Shown one piece after another: positions 1-6,235 of a stretch of DNA of 23,170 nt (its first letter is position 1; each line of letters begins with the position of its first letter). This DNA is from JAJFUI01 sp039679885 (GTDB lineage Bacteria > Planctomycetota > Planctomycetia > Pirellulales > Thermoguttaceae), in assembly GCA_039679885.1 (NCBI GenBank), contig JBDKUC010000465.1, positions 1 to 23,170 on the forward strand. The letters run 5' to 3'. Made by a program: the position numbers and the translations under genes. The notes below the pieces were generated by a model. The model was not told the origin of the DNA and searched no databases. It saw nothing but the letters and a program-made list of their open reading frames with translations.

Positions 1-10
1 GGTCAGTTTC

Positions 11-706
11 TTGTGGTGGCTGAAAGCCGCCCCTGCACTTATCGCGAAGTTCAGGCTTGAGGAAGCCGTGAGGCAGCGCATGGCCGTTCTTACGAGCAAC
101 TGCCACCCGACAGGCAACGAAGAAATGCTGCGAGCACCCTCACTTCGGTTGAAGCCGGATTCAGACCGGTTGGTGTGGCTCTCCGAGAATGATAGGGTGG
201 TTGGCAGCGTGATTGGAACCCACGAGATGGGGCAGATCTGGGTAACTGCCATCGATCCAGACGATCGCGCGTTGCTACAACTGCGTTGTGCCAATCCCGG
301 CGCATGGTATCACTACGGGTATAAGCGAAGAGTTCGGTGGGCGGTAGCCGAGTCAAACGGCGAGCGCACCATCGGGGTAATTGAACTTCGGCCCACGTTC
401 CTTGGGCGTTTCAAGTGGCTGATCAGAACCGAAAAGGATCCCGAATACGGACAAGTGAAAGCCGGCGTCGAGTGGTGGCGAATGATGATTGCGCCATTGG
501 GCGCATTGGCTGTGGCAGTCATACCTAACATGGAACATCATGCCACGGTGGACATCCAATCTCGCCGCGTGTGTGCCGTATCATGGGCCGGACGAACAGC
601 AGCGCTTACGTTTAGCGATGGGAATTGGAATCTCGACGAAAGGCAGCTCGCGCTCGGGGTCGCCGTACTGCTGGCCTGTTGCCCAAACTATTACAGACAT
701 GCCTAG
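11..706 (+). CDS. Unrecognised protein, possibly 5'-truncated by the window edge
   Basis: I do not recognise the family. The reading frame is open to the left window edge, and the first usable start is a TTG at 11, so the true start may lie outside the window. The 231-residue product looks soluble and mixed alpha/beta. It is rich in Trp and Arg, has no clear signal peptide, and has a hydrophobic stretch (APLGALAVAVIP) near residues 161-172 that is short for a membrane anchor. The C-terminus (LALGVAVLLACCPNYYRHA) is hydrophobic. The last seven codons lie in a 22-bp sequence repeated exactly at 2680-2701, just before the DUF58 gene. This suggests that the gene once sat about 30 bp upstream of the DUF58 gene before a 2-kb block arrived between them. 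Function unknown. Confidence 0.6.
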   Translation: MWWLKAAPALIAKFRLEEAVRQRMAVLTSNCHPTGNEEMLRAPSLRLKPDSDRLVWLSENDRVVGSVIGTHEMGQIWVTAIDPDDRALLQLRCANPGAWYHYGYKRRVRWAVAESNGERTIGVIELRPTFLGRFKWLIRTEKDPEYGQVKAGVEWWRMMIAPLGALAVAVIPNMEHHATVDIQSRRVCAVSWAGRTAALTFSDGNWNLDERQLALGVAVLLACCPNYYRHA

Positions 707-707
707 T
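686..707. repeat. Left copy of a 22-bp direct repeat bounding a 2-kb block
   Basis: This sequence begins AACTATTACAGACATG and is identical over 22 bp to 2680-2701. It forms the 3' end of the first gene, including its TAG stop. The second copy lies immediately right of element C. The pair brackets about 2 kb and looks like a duplicated target site. Confidence 0.75.
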
Positions 708-713
708 AACGTA

Positions 714-879
714 GTAACGTAGGGTGCGTGCTTGCACGCACCGTGATGCAACGGAGGAAGAGCGATTCCCGGCGATGGCGGGCCGGAGGGAAAGGTCAAG
801 TGTTGGTATTGATCGGCATTGCCCAGATCATGTCCGCCGCCGCAACAGGTGGTGCGTGCAAGCACGCACCCTACGCAAC
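714..879. mobile_element. Palindrome-ended MITE-like element, copy A
   Basis: This is a 166-bp non-coding element. Its core ends are perfect 24-bp inverted repeats at 719-742 and 851-874, extended imperfectly outward (GTAACGTAGGG against GTTGCGTAGGG). Each arm is itself a hairpin, GGTGCGTGC-TT-GCACGCACC. Copies B (1459-1820) and C (2512-2682) share the ends and most of the interior. No transposase is encoded, so it would have to be moved in trans. The left end is preceded by a tandem duplication of AGTAACGT. Confidence 0.8.
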
Positions 880-948
880 TTGGCCTGTAAGACAATGTTG
901 AATCACGAGTACTGATCTCCGTTCTTTCCCAGTTGAAAGGGCCAGACA

Positions 949-1437
949 ATGCGCAGGTGTTTACCAATCATCGGTATCGGCATCGTGGCTGGCATTCTGC
1001 TCGGCCAGGTATTCGCGAAGCCCAGAATGGTTTCGGTTAGCAGCGATGAGCGAGCAGAACGTTATACCTATTTGGGCGACAAACAGGCGGTGTTGCGGCT
1101 CGACCTCAACGCCATTCGAAGGCATCAGTGGAGTGCCGAATTACCCAATCCACCGGTGGCTGCGCGAAAGGCCATTGAGAAAGCAACCGCGGCGTTCAAG
1201 CAGATGCGACAGAAGGACGAGTTGCTTAAAGACCGTGGTGACGGTTCTTGGGAGATCGAGTCCGTCAACCTAACGCCACTCGATCCGGGAAACGACAATC
1301 GTGAGAACAAGGATTGCTGGTACTGGCTTGTGCGATACGAACTATTTGGCTCGATTGGCGGACAGCCACCCCAGCTTGAGATTGCGATCTTGATGGACGG
1401 CACTGTTGTTCGGCCGGCTGTTCGCGAGCAAGAATAA
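949..1437 (+). CDS. Exported hypothetical protein
   Basis: The 162-residue product has a classical N-terminal export signal: two arginines, then a hydrophobic core (CLPIIGIGIVAGILLG), then a likely signal peptidase cut near VFA-KP at about residues 21-24. The ATG at 949 is preceded by GAAAGGG at a suitable distance. The mature part has a Lys/Arg-rich helix (about 75-100) followed by a beta-rich region (SWEIESVNL, WYWLVRYELF, QLEIAILMDGTVV). This vaguely resembles a PepSY-like fold, but no family motif is secure. It is the first gene inside the block bounded by 22-bp direct repeats and lies between elements A and B, so it may be cargo. It probably acts outside the cytoplasmic membrane. Function unknown. 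Confidence 0.7.
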   Translation: MRRCLPIIGIGIVAGILLGQVFAKPRMVSVSSDERAERYTYLGDKQAVLRLDLNAIRRHQWSAELPNPPVAARKAIEKATAAFKQMRQKDELLKDRGDGSWEIESVNLTPLDPGNDNRENKDCWYWLVRYELFGSIGGQPPQLEIAILMDGTVVRPAVREQE

Positions 1438-1458
1438 GTTCGCGGTGGCATTGCCTTA

Positions 1459-1820
1459 GTAACGTAGGGTGCGTGCTTGCACCACTGCTGTAAACATCTT
1501 TGACCATTGAAAAACGCGGCGAAAACCGAGGATTTCTCGAATTTTTGAGGGTACGTTGATTGGCATATCGCCCCGGCGCGCAGCATCACCCGCAAAAAAC
1601 ACTATACCTACCCACGAAACCTGAAATCCTGCTTGAGTTTACGTCGTCCCAAGATGTTTACAGCAGTGGTGCTTGCACGCACCGTGATGCAACGGAGGAA
1701 GAGCGATTCCCGGCGATGGCGGGCCGGAGGGAAAGGTCAAATGTTGGAATTGATCGGCATTGCCCAGGTCATGTCCGCCGCCGCAACAGGTGGTGCGTGC
1801 AAGCACCCACCCTACGCAAC
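1459..1820. mobile_element. MITE-like element copy B, interrupted by a second element
   Basis: The left part is 1459-1481 and the right part continues from 1670/1678 to 1820. Removing the 188-bp insert and one 8-bp target copy restores exactly 166 bp, the length of copy A. The right arm (1792-1815) has one base change from copy A (CACCCACC for CACGCACC), so the copies have begun to diverge. Confidence 0.8.
1482..1669. mobile_element. 188-bp MITE with perfect 19-bp inverted repeats, nested in copy B
   Basis: The ends are CCACTGCTGTAAACATCTT at 1482-1500 and its exact reverse complement at 1651-1669. The insert is flanked by the direct repeat TGCTTGCA at 1474-1481 and 1670-1677, an 8-bp target-site duplication inside the left palindrome of copy B. 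The interior (1501-1650) has no convincing ORF. An 8-bp duplication fits several IS families, including IS1595, ISL3, ISAs1 and IS256-like. The parent transposase is not in this window. Confidence 0.85.
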
Positions 1821-1870
1821 CGGTCCGCGAGACTCCGTCGCCAGTGATCCCGAAGGATGAGTAGGACGCG

Positions 1871-1876
1871 TATAAT
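1871..1876 (+). promoter_or_regulatory. Possible -10 element upstream of the small-protein/protease pair
   Basis: TATAAT lies 34 bases before the ATG at 1911, in the short gap after element copy B. No good -35 hexamer is seen at normal spacing, so this is only a candidate. Confidence 0.3.
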
Positions 1877-1910
1877 CATAATAGGGTCGAGTGCAAGTGG
1901 AGAAGCAAAC

Positions 1911-2159
1911 ATGCCAATCGCCACATATCAAGGGGTCGTGGAGAACAATCAAATTCATTTGCCGGAGGGCGTGGTTCTGCCGGAACAAGCAACGGTCTAT
2001 GTGGTCGTGCCAGAGGCCGCGCCGGAACCGCCTGTCGTTGTCCTTGAACCGCGAAAGCCGGGCCAGCCCCCGCCGCGGATCCGCAGCCCCCGACTTGCGC
2101 ATCCGGAACAAGCTGCGGACTTCGCGAAGGAGGTATACCCGGAGAGTGACGATGCCTGA
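1911..2159 (+). CDS. Small AF2212/DUF104-like protein, possible antitoxin-type partner
   Basis: This 82-residue protein starts at the ATG at 1911 with GGAGAA 6-10 bases upstream. The N-terminal 35 residues (TYQGVVENNQIHLPEGVVLPEQATVYVVV) form the short beta-hairpin pattern of AF2212/DUF104-like small proteins, which resemble AbrB/MazE-type antitoxins. The tail is Pro-rich and ends with a segment (RLAHPEQAADFAKEV) that I associate from memory with small partners encoded beside clan AA proteases. Its stop overlaps the protease start by 8 bases (ATG at 2152, TGA at 2157-2159), so the two are translationally coupled. The assignment rests on motif recall. An upstream in-frame ATG at 1857 is rejected because it lies before the TATAAT and lacks a ribosome site. 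Confidence 0.65.
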   Translation: MPIATYQGVVENNQIHLPEGVVLPEQATVYVVVPEAAPEPPVVVLEPRKPGQPPPRIRSPRLAHPEQAADFAKEVYPESDDA

Positions 2160-2520
2160 ATACGATTCGCGTTTCGATCCGCCAGCCCCTGTCGCTGCGA
2201 TTAACGTACGCACCGTGGATCGGCGCAAACGGGTCTCTAACGTGTCGATGTTCATCGACTCCGGCGCCGATGTGACCGTCCTCCCTGCGTCCGTTGTCAG
2301 TCAGCTAGGACTGCCGAACCACGGCAACCGTGAAGTGACGGCGTTCGATGGGAGCGAGAGCGTTGCCGCGTCCGTGGAATGCGAAGTGCTTTTCCTCGGC
2401 CAAGTCTACCGCGGCGTGTACCTCGTTGTCGATGACCAGTACGGGTTGCTCGGCCGCGACGTTCTCAACCGCGTGTCGCTGTTGCTCGACGGGCCGCGGC
2501 TGACTTGGGAAGTAACGTAG
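2152..2520 (+). CDS. Retropepsin-like (clan AA) aspartic protease
   Basis: This 122-residue single-domain protein carries the retropepsin signature FIDSGAD (catalytic Asp36) and the late-strand motif GLLGRDVLN near residues 98-106. One Asp-Ser-Gly per chain implies a homodimer, as in viral proteases. It is close to the length expected for a lone protease domain and has no signal peptide, so it probably acts in the cytoplasm. AGGAGG (2129-2134) and GGAGAG (2141-2146) precede the ATG at 2152. It overlaps the upstream small protein by 8 bases. The last two codons and the TAG stop lie inside MITE copy C. The natural substrate is unknown; the partner protein is a candidate. The family call is good, the role is inferred. 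Confidence 0.8.
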   Translation: MPEYDSRFDPPAPVAAINVRTVDRRKRVSNVSMFIDSGADVTVLPASVVSQLGLPNHGNREVTAFDGSESVAASVECEVLFLGQVYRGVYLVVDDQYGLLGRDVLNRVSLLLDGPRLTWEVT

Positions 2521-2682
2521 GGTGCGTGCTTGCACGCACCATGATGCAATGGAGGCAGAGCGAGCGATTCCCGGCAATGGCGGGCCGGAGGAGAACGCTC
2601 CAACGATTGGAATGGATCGCATTGCCTAGCGTATGCCCGCCGCCGCAACAGGTGGTGCGTGCAAGCACGCACCCTACGCAAC
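2512..2682. mobile_element. MITE-like element, copy C
   Basis: This 171-bp copy has the same palindromic ends as copy A (core arms 2517-2540 and 2654-2677). It overlaps the 3' end of the protease gene and supplies its stop codon. The right end runs directly into the second 22-bp direct repeat. Confidence 0.8.
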
Positions 2683-2701
2683 TATTACAGACATGCCTAG
2701 T
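2680..2701. repeat. Right copy of the 22-bp direct repeat
   Basis: This is an exact 22-bp match to 686-707. It sits where element C ends (its terminal GCAAC overlaps the first three bases) and 31 bp upstream of the DUF58 start codon. Confidence 0.75.
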
Positions 2702-2732
2702 TCTCTCGTCCTCATACGCGTCGTTTCCCCCC

Positions 2733-3629
2733 ATGTCGACCGTTGAAAAATACCTGAAGCCCGAAGTCATCCGCCAAATCAAGCGGCTGGACCTGCGTGC
2801 GCAGTTCATCGTGAAGGGCTTTTTGCACGGTCTGCACGCCAGCCCCTTCCACGGCTTTTCGGTCGAATTCAGCGAACACCGCAAGTACACGCCGGGCGAT
2901 GACCCGAAGGACATCGACTGGCTGGTTTACGCCAAGACGGACAAGTATTACGTCAAGAAGTTCGAGGCCGAGACGAACATCACCGGTTATCTGGTGATGG
3001 ACCTGAGCCGGTCGATGGCCTACACCTATCGGCAGGAAATGACGAAGTTCGATTATTCGATCTGCCTGGCCGCCGCGCTCTGCTATCTGATGATCCAGCA
3101 ACAGGACCCGGTGGGGCTGCTGACGTTCGACACAAAAATCCGCCAAAGCCTGCGGCCTAAGGCCCGGCGGCGGCAAATCGGCGACGTGCTCTCGCTTTTG
3201 GCGAACCTGAAACCGGAGGGCGAGACGGACATCGCGCAGAGCCTGATCCAGGTGGCGGCCATGCTCCGCCACGCCAGCCTCGTGATGATATTCTCCGACC
3301 TCCTGGCCGATCCGGGACCGGTGATGCAGGCCCTATACCGTCTGCGGCACGGCGGGCACGACGTCATCCTATTCCATGTCCTCGACGAGGCCGAAGTCCG
3401 CTTCCCGTTCGACGGCATGGTCGAGTTCGAGGAACCGGAAAGCCACCAACGCCTCGCGCTCGACGCCGACGGCTTCCGACGCGCGTATCTCGACGAAGTC
3501 GAGGCGTTCCGCGACCGCTACCGTCGTGAGTGTTATCAGGCCGGAATCGATTACGTGCCGCTCGACACGAGCATGCATTTCGATCGCGCGCTGGGCGAAT
3601 ATCTGATGCGGCGGAGCGAGCGGGGATAG
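2733..3629 (+). CDS. DUF58 domain protein with intact MIDAS motif
   Basis: The 298-residue product belongs to the DUF58 family, which is usually encoded beside MoxR ATPases and Bat-type proteins. The DUF58 hallmark is at residues 47-63 (SEHRKYTPGDDPKDIDW). It is followed by a von Willebrand A-like MIDAS, D90-L-S-R-S94, with all three metal-ligand positions kept. It ends in an alpha/beta region (DVILFHVLDEAEVRFPF). The ATG at 2733 was chosen because upstream in-frame codons would translate MITE copy C. There is no clear Shine-Dalgarno (TTTCCCCCC). It is probably a cytoplasmic partner of the two downstream membrane proteins. The usual upstream moxR gene is not visible in the window. Confidence 0.85.
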   Translation: MSTVEKYLKPEVIRQIKRLDLRAQFIVKGFLHGLHASPFHGFSVEFSEHRKYTPGDDPKDIDWLVYAKTDKYYVKKFEAETNITGYLVMDLSRSMAYTYRQEMTKFDYSICLAAALCYLMIQQQDPVGLLTFDTKIRQSLRPKARRRQIGDVLSLLANLKPEGETDIAQSLIQVAAMLRHASLVMIFSDLLADPGPVMQALYRLRHGGHDVILFHVLDEAEVRFPFDGMVEFEEPESHQRLALDADGFRRAYLDEVEAFRDRYRRECYQAGIDYVPLDTSMHFDRALGEYLMRRSERG

Positions 3630-3635
3630 TGATTG

Positions 3636-3946
3636 AAATGACGAAGCTCGAAGGACGAATGACGAAGGAAAATCCGAAGCTCGAAATCCGAAATCCGAAT
3701 TCGGCCGCTCCTGCTTCGTCGAGGTGAGACATGTCATGTGGAACGTGATCGTTGCGGAGTCTGCCCGACAGGGCTGGGAGCTTCTGAAGAAATCCGCCGA
3801 AATCCGCTCAAAACGAATGCAAAATGACGAAGCTCGAATGACGAATGACGAAAGAAGCCTGCAACCCTAAGTCCGAATTCGGATTTCGGATTTCGAGCTT
3901 CGGATTTCCCTTCGTCCTTCGTCATTCGGGCTTCGACATTCACATC
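3636..3946. repeat. Long inverted repeat of the GACGAA/CCGAATTC type between DUF58 and BatA-like genes
   Basis: The arms at 3661-3704 and 3873-3916 are reverse complements over 44 bp with one mismatch. They are composed of GACGAA, AATCCGAA and CCGAATTCGG units. Further AATGACGAA units lie outside the arms (3636-3660, 3826-3855, 3917-3946). It fills the whole 318-bp gap between the two genes and no ORF is supported in it. In a cotranscript the arms could form a very stable hairpin. It resembles repeats I recall in planctomycete genomes. Confidence 0.75.
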
Positions 3947-3947
3947 G

Positions 3948-6101
3948 ATGACTTTTGTGAACCTTTCACTTCTGGCCGGAAGCTTGCTGATCGCGGTGCC
4001 GATCATACTGCACCTGATCATGCGCAAGAAGCCGGTCCGGCTCGAGTTCCCCGCGCTGCGGTTCATCCAGACGCGGCACGACGCGAACCGTCGCCGGCTG
4101 CAACTGCGGCATCTGCTGTTGTTGCTTCTGCGGGCGGCGATTATCGCGCTGCTGGCGTTTGCGCTCGCCCGGCCGAGCGTGAAATTGGGTGGGGCGTTGG
4201 GGAGCCAGGAGGAGCCGGTGGCGGCGGCGTTGGTTTTTGACGCCGCGCCGCGGATGGAATATCGCCACCTGAACCACACGCGGCTCGACGCCGCCCGGGA
4301 CTTCGGCCTCTGGCTCGTCCGGCAATTGCCCGAGCAGAGCGACATCGCCGTCCTCGACACCCGGCTCGGCTCGCCGGCCGCGTTTCAGGCCGATCGCGGG
4401 GCCGCCAGGGAGCGGATCTCGCGGCTCGATAGCGTCGCCAATTCGCAGCCGCTGCCGACGGTGATCGACGCGGCCGTAAAGCTGCTGGCCGATCGGGAGA
4501 AGAAGAACCCCGACAGCCCGAGGCGGAAGGAGATCTATATCTTCACCGATCTGAGCCGCGGAGCATGGCCGCCCGATGATGCTGCGGCGGTTCAGAAAGC
4601 GCTCGCCTCGTTGGGCGACTGCGGGCTGTACGTGATCGACGTTGGCATCCAGGAGCCGACCGACTACGGCCTCAGCGAGGCGCATCTGGGGGCCGAGGTC
4701 CTCTCGAATCGCAGCACACTGACCATCGAGACGGCCGTCTCCTGCATCGGACCGGCTGCGGCGAAAACGGTGGAGCTGTACTTGCTCGATGCCGATCGCA
4801 AGCCGCAGAAACGCGACGAGCAAACCTGCCAAGCGACGCCGGTCGAGCTGCGGCCGATCGAGTTCCACGTCGGCAATCTGGACCCCGGCACGCACCAGGG
4901 CTATCTGCGGATCGTCGGCCAAGACGGGCTGGCCGCGGACGACACGCGATATTTCACCGTCGAGGTCAAGCCGGCGTGGCGGCTGTTGCTCGCCGCTCCG
5001 AAGCCGGCAGACAGCTACGCGCTGTTCCTGGCCGAGGCCTTGGCCCCGGACATCTTCCGCAAGCGAGGCCAGGCCCGGTTCGACTGCGACGTTTGCGACT
5101 TGAGCGAACTGGCCAAGCGGCCGTTGGCCGAATATGCCGCGGTCTGCGTGCTCGATCCGACGCCGATCGAGCCCGCCACGTGGCGGCGGTTGGTCGATTT
5201 CGCTTCCGAGGGGCACGGCGTGGCCGTCTTTCTCGGCCGAAACGCCCTGCCGATGGATTCGTTCAATGCTTCGGAAGCCCAAGAGCTGCTGCCCGGCAAG
5301 CTCTTGCGCCAAGCTCGCCGGCCGGAGGGCGATCTTTGGCTGAACCCGCGGGACTTTCAGCACCCCATCCTCACGCCGTTCCGGAGTCAGGCCGGCTCCA
5401 TTCCGTGGGAGATGTTCCCTGTCTTTCGCTATTGGGAGTTCGAGAAACTCACGAAGGGAGTCAGCGTCGTGCTCCCGTATAGCGACGGACGGCCGGCGCT
5501 GCTTGAGCGGCCAATCGGCCAAGGCCGGGCGTTGGTGATGACAACGCCCGTCTCAGACCGGCCCGGCCAGAACCCGTGGAACCTGTTGCCGGTCGGCGAG
5601 GCATGGCCGTTCATGATTCTGGCGAACCAGATGGCCTCGTACTTGGTTGGAAGCAGCAGTCAGCAGTTGAACTACATGGCCGGACAAACGGCCGTCCTGC
5701 AACTCGATGCGGCCGCCCGGCGTCGCGGCTACATGCTGTTCACTCCCGACGGGCAAGCGACGCCCTACGCGGCCGATCTGAGCCGCCGCGAGCTGCCGAT
5801 CAGCACGACGGACACCGTGGGCAACTACCGGCTCCAGGCGGCTGGCGGGGCCGGTGGCGCCAGTCTGGGGTTCAGCGTCAACTACGCCACGGCGGAAACG
5901 CAACTGGACCGCCTGACGGACCGGGAGCTTTCGGCCGTGTTCGGTCCGCAGAAGTTCCGGCTCGCCCGGACCAAGCAGCAGATCGATCGCGACGTCAGCC
6001 TCGGCCGCACCGGCCGTGAACTCTATCCGCCGCTGATCCTGCTCATCGCGGTGATCTTGGGCTTGGAATTGTTGGTGGCAAATCGGTTTTATAAGGAGTA
6101 G
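3948..6101 (+). CDS. BatA-like membrane protein with degenerate VWA region
   Basis: The 717-residue protein starts with the BatA-type double-transmembrane domain: TM1 at about 5-25 (LSLLAGSLLIAVPIILHLI), then RKKPVRLEFPALRFI, then TM2 at about 55-78 (LLLLLLRAAIIALLAFALA). A VWA-like region follows, but its metal site reads VFDAAPRM, so both serines of DxSxS are missing. The middle is an extracytoplasmic alpha/beta region, and a C-terminal TM lies at about 690-710 (PPLILLIAVILGLELLV). The ATG at 3948 follows the repeat-filled gap and the hydrophobic TM1 begins at once. It pairs with the DUF58 and VWA proteins as a putative envelope complex related to the Bat proteins. The family call is firm; the function is not known. 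Confidence 0.8.
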   Translation: MTFVNLSLLAGSLLIAVPIILHLIMRKKPVRLEFPALRFIQTRHDANRRRLQLRHLLLLLLRAAIIALLAFALARPSVKLGGALGSQEEPVAAALVFDAAPRMEYRHLNHTRLDAARDFGLWLVRQLPEQSDIAVLDTRLGSPAAFQADRGAARERISRLDSVANSQPLPTVIDAAVKLLADREKKNPDSPRRKEIYIFTDLSRGAWPPDDAAAVQKALASLGDCGLYVIDVGIQEPTDYGLSEAHLGAEVLSNRSTLTIETAVSCIGPAAAKTVELYLLDADRKPQKRDEQTCQATPVELRPIEFHVGNLDPGTHQGYLRIVGQDGLAADDTRYFTVEVKPAWRLLLAAPKPADSYALFLAEALAPDIFRKRGQARFDCDVCDLSELAKRPLAEYAAVCVLDPTPIEPATWRRLVDFASEGHGVAVFLGRNALPMDSFNASEAQELLPGKLLRQARRPEGDLWLNPRDFQHPILTPFRSQAGSIPWEMFPVFRYWEFEKLTKGVSVVLPYSDGRPALLERPIGQGRALVMTTPVSDRPGQNPWNLLPVGEAWPFMILANQMASYLVGSSSQQLNYMAGQTAVLQLDAAARRRGYMLFTPDGQATPYAADLSRRELPISTTDTVGNYRLQAAGGAGGASLGFSVNYATAETQLDRLTDRELSAVFGPQKFRLARTKQQIDRDVSLGRTGRELYPPLILLIAVILGLELLVANRFYKE

Positions 6102-6142
6102 GAATTGGCTATCTTGATCTGATGCCGACTGCCCACTGCCCA

Positions 6143-6162
6143 CTGGGCACTGAAGTGCCCAG
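6143..6162. repeat. Short perfect palindrome
   Basis: CTGGGCACTGAAGTGCCCAG forms a 9-bp perfect stem with a two-base loop. It lies in the gap between the BatA-like and VWA genes, beside the heptamer array. Confidence 0.6.
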
Positions 6163-6189
6163 CCCTCGTTTCCTGAACACGGCGATTCC

Positions 6190-6231
6190 CCACTACCCAC
6201 TATCCACTACCCACTATCCACTAGCCACTGC
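6190..6231 (+). repeat. Six-copy heptamer tandem repeat upstream of the VWA gene
   Basis: The units are CCACTAC, CCACTAT, CCACTAC, CCACTAT, CCACTAG and CCACTGC. The array ends four bases before the ATG at 6236, so it occupies the ribosome-binding region. The unit length is not a multiple of three. Similar CCACTA arrays are familiar to me from planctomycete intergenic regions. Confidence 0.85.
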
Positions 6232-6235
6232 TTCC

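Noticed and set aside
1891..2151. Longer N-terminus for the aspartic protease
   Set aside because: The added residues come from translating the small partner gene in another frame. The ATG at 2152 has purine-rich ribosome sites upstream.
2505..2732. Longer N-terminus for the DUF58 protein
   Set aside because: It would translate MITE copy C and the direct repeat. The family N-terminus fits the ATG at 2733.
3966..5522. Long minus-strand open frame (518 codons) opposite the BatA-like gene
   Set aside because: It is a GC-rich shadow frame. The plus-strand protein has clear membrane helices and family features, while the antisense product is Arg/Gln-rich without a domain.
6190..6231. CRISPR-like array
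   Set aside because: The units are 7 bp, directly abutting and without spacers; no cas genes are present.
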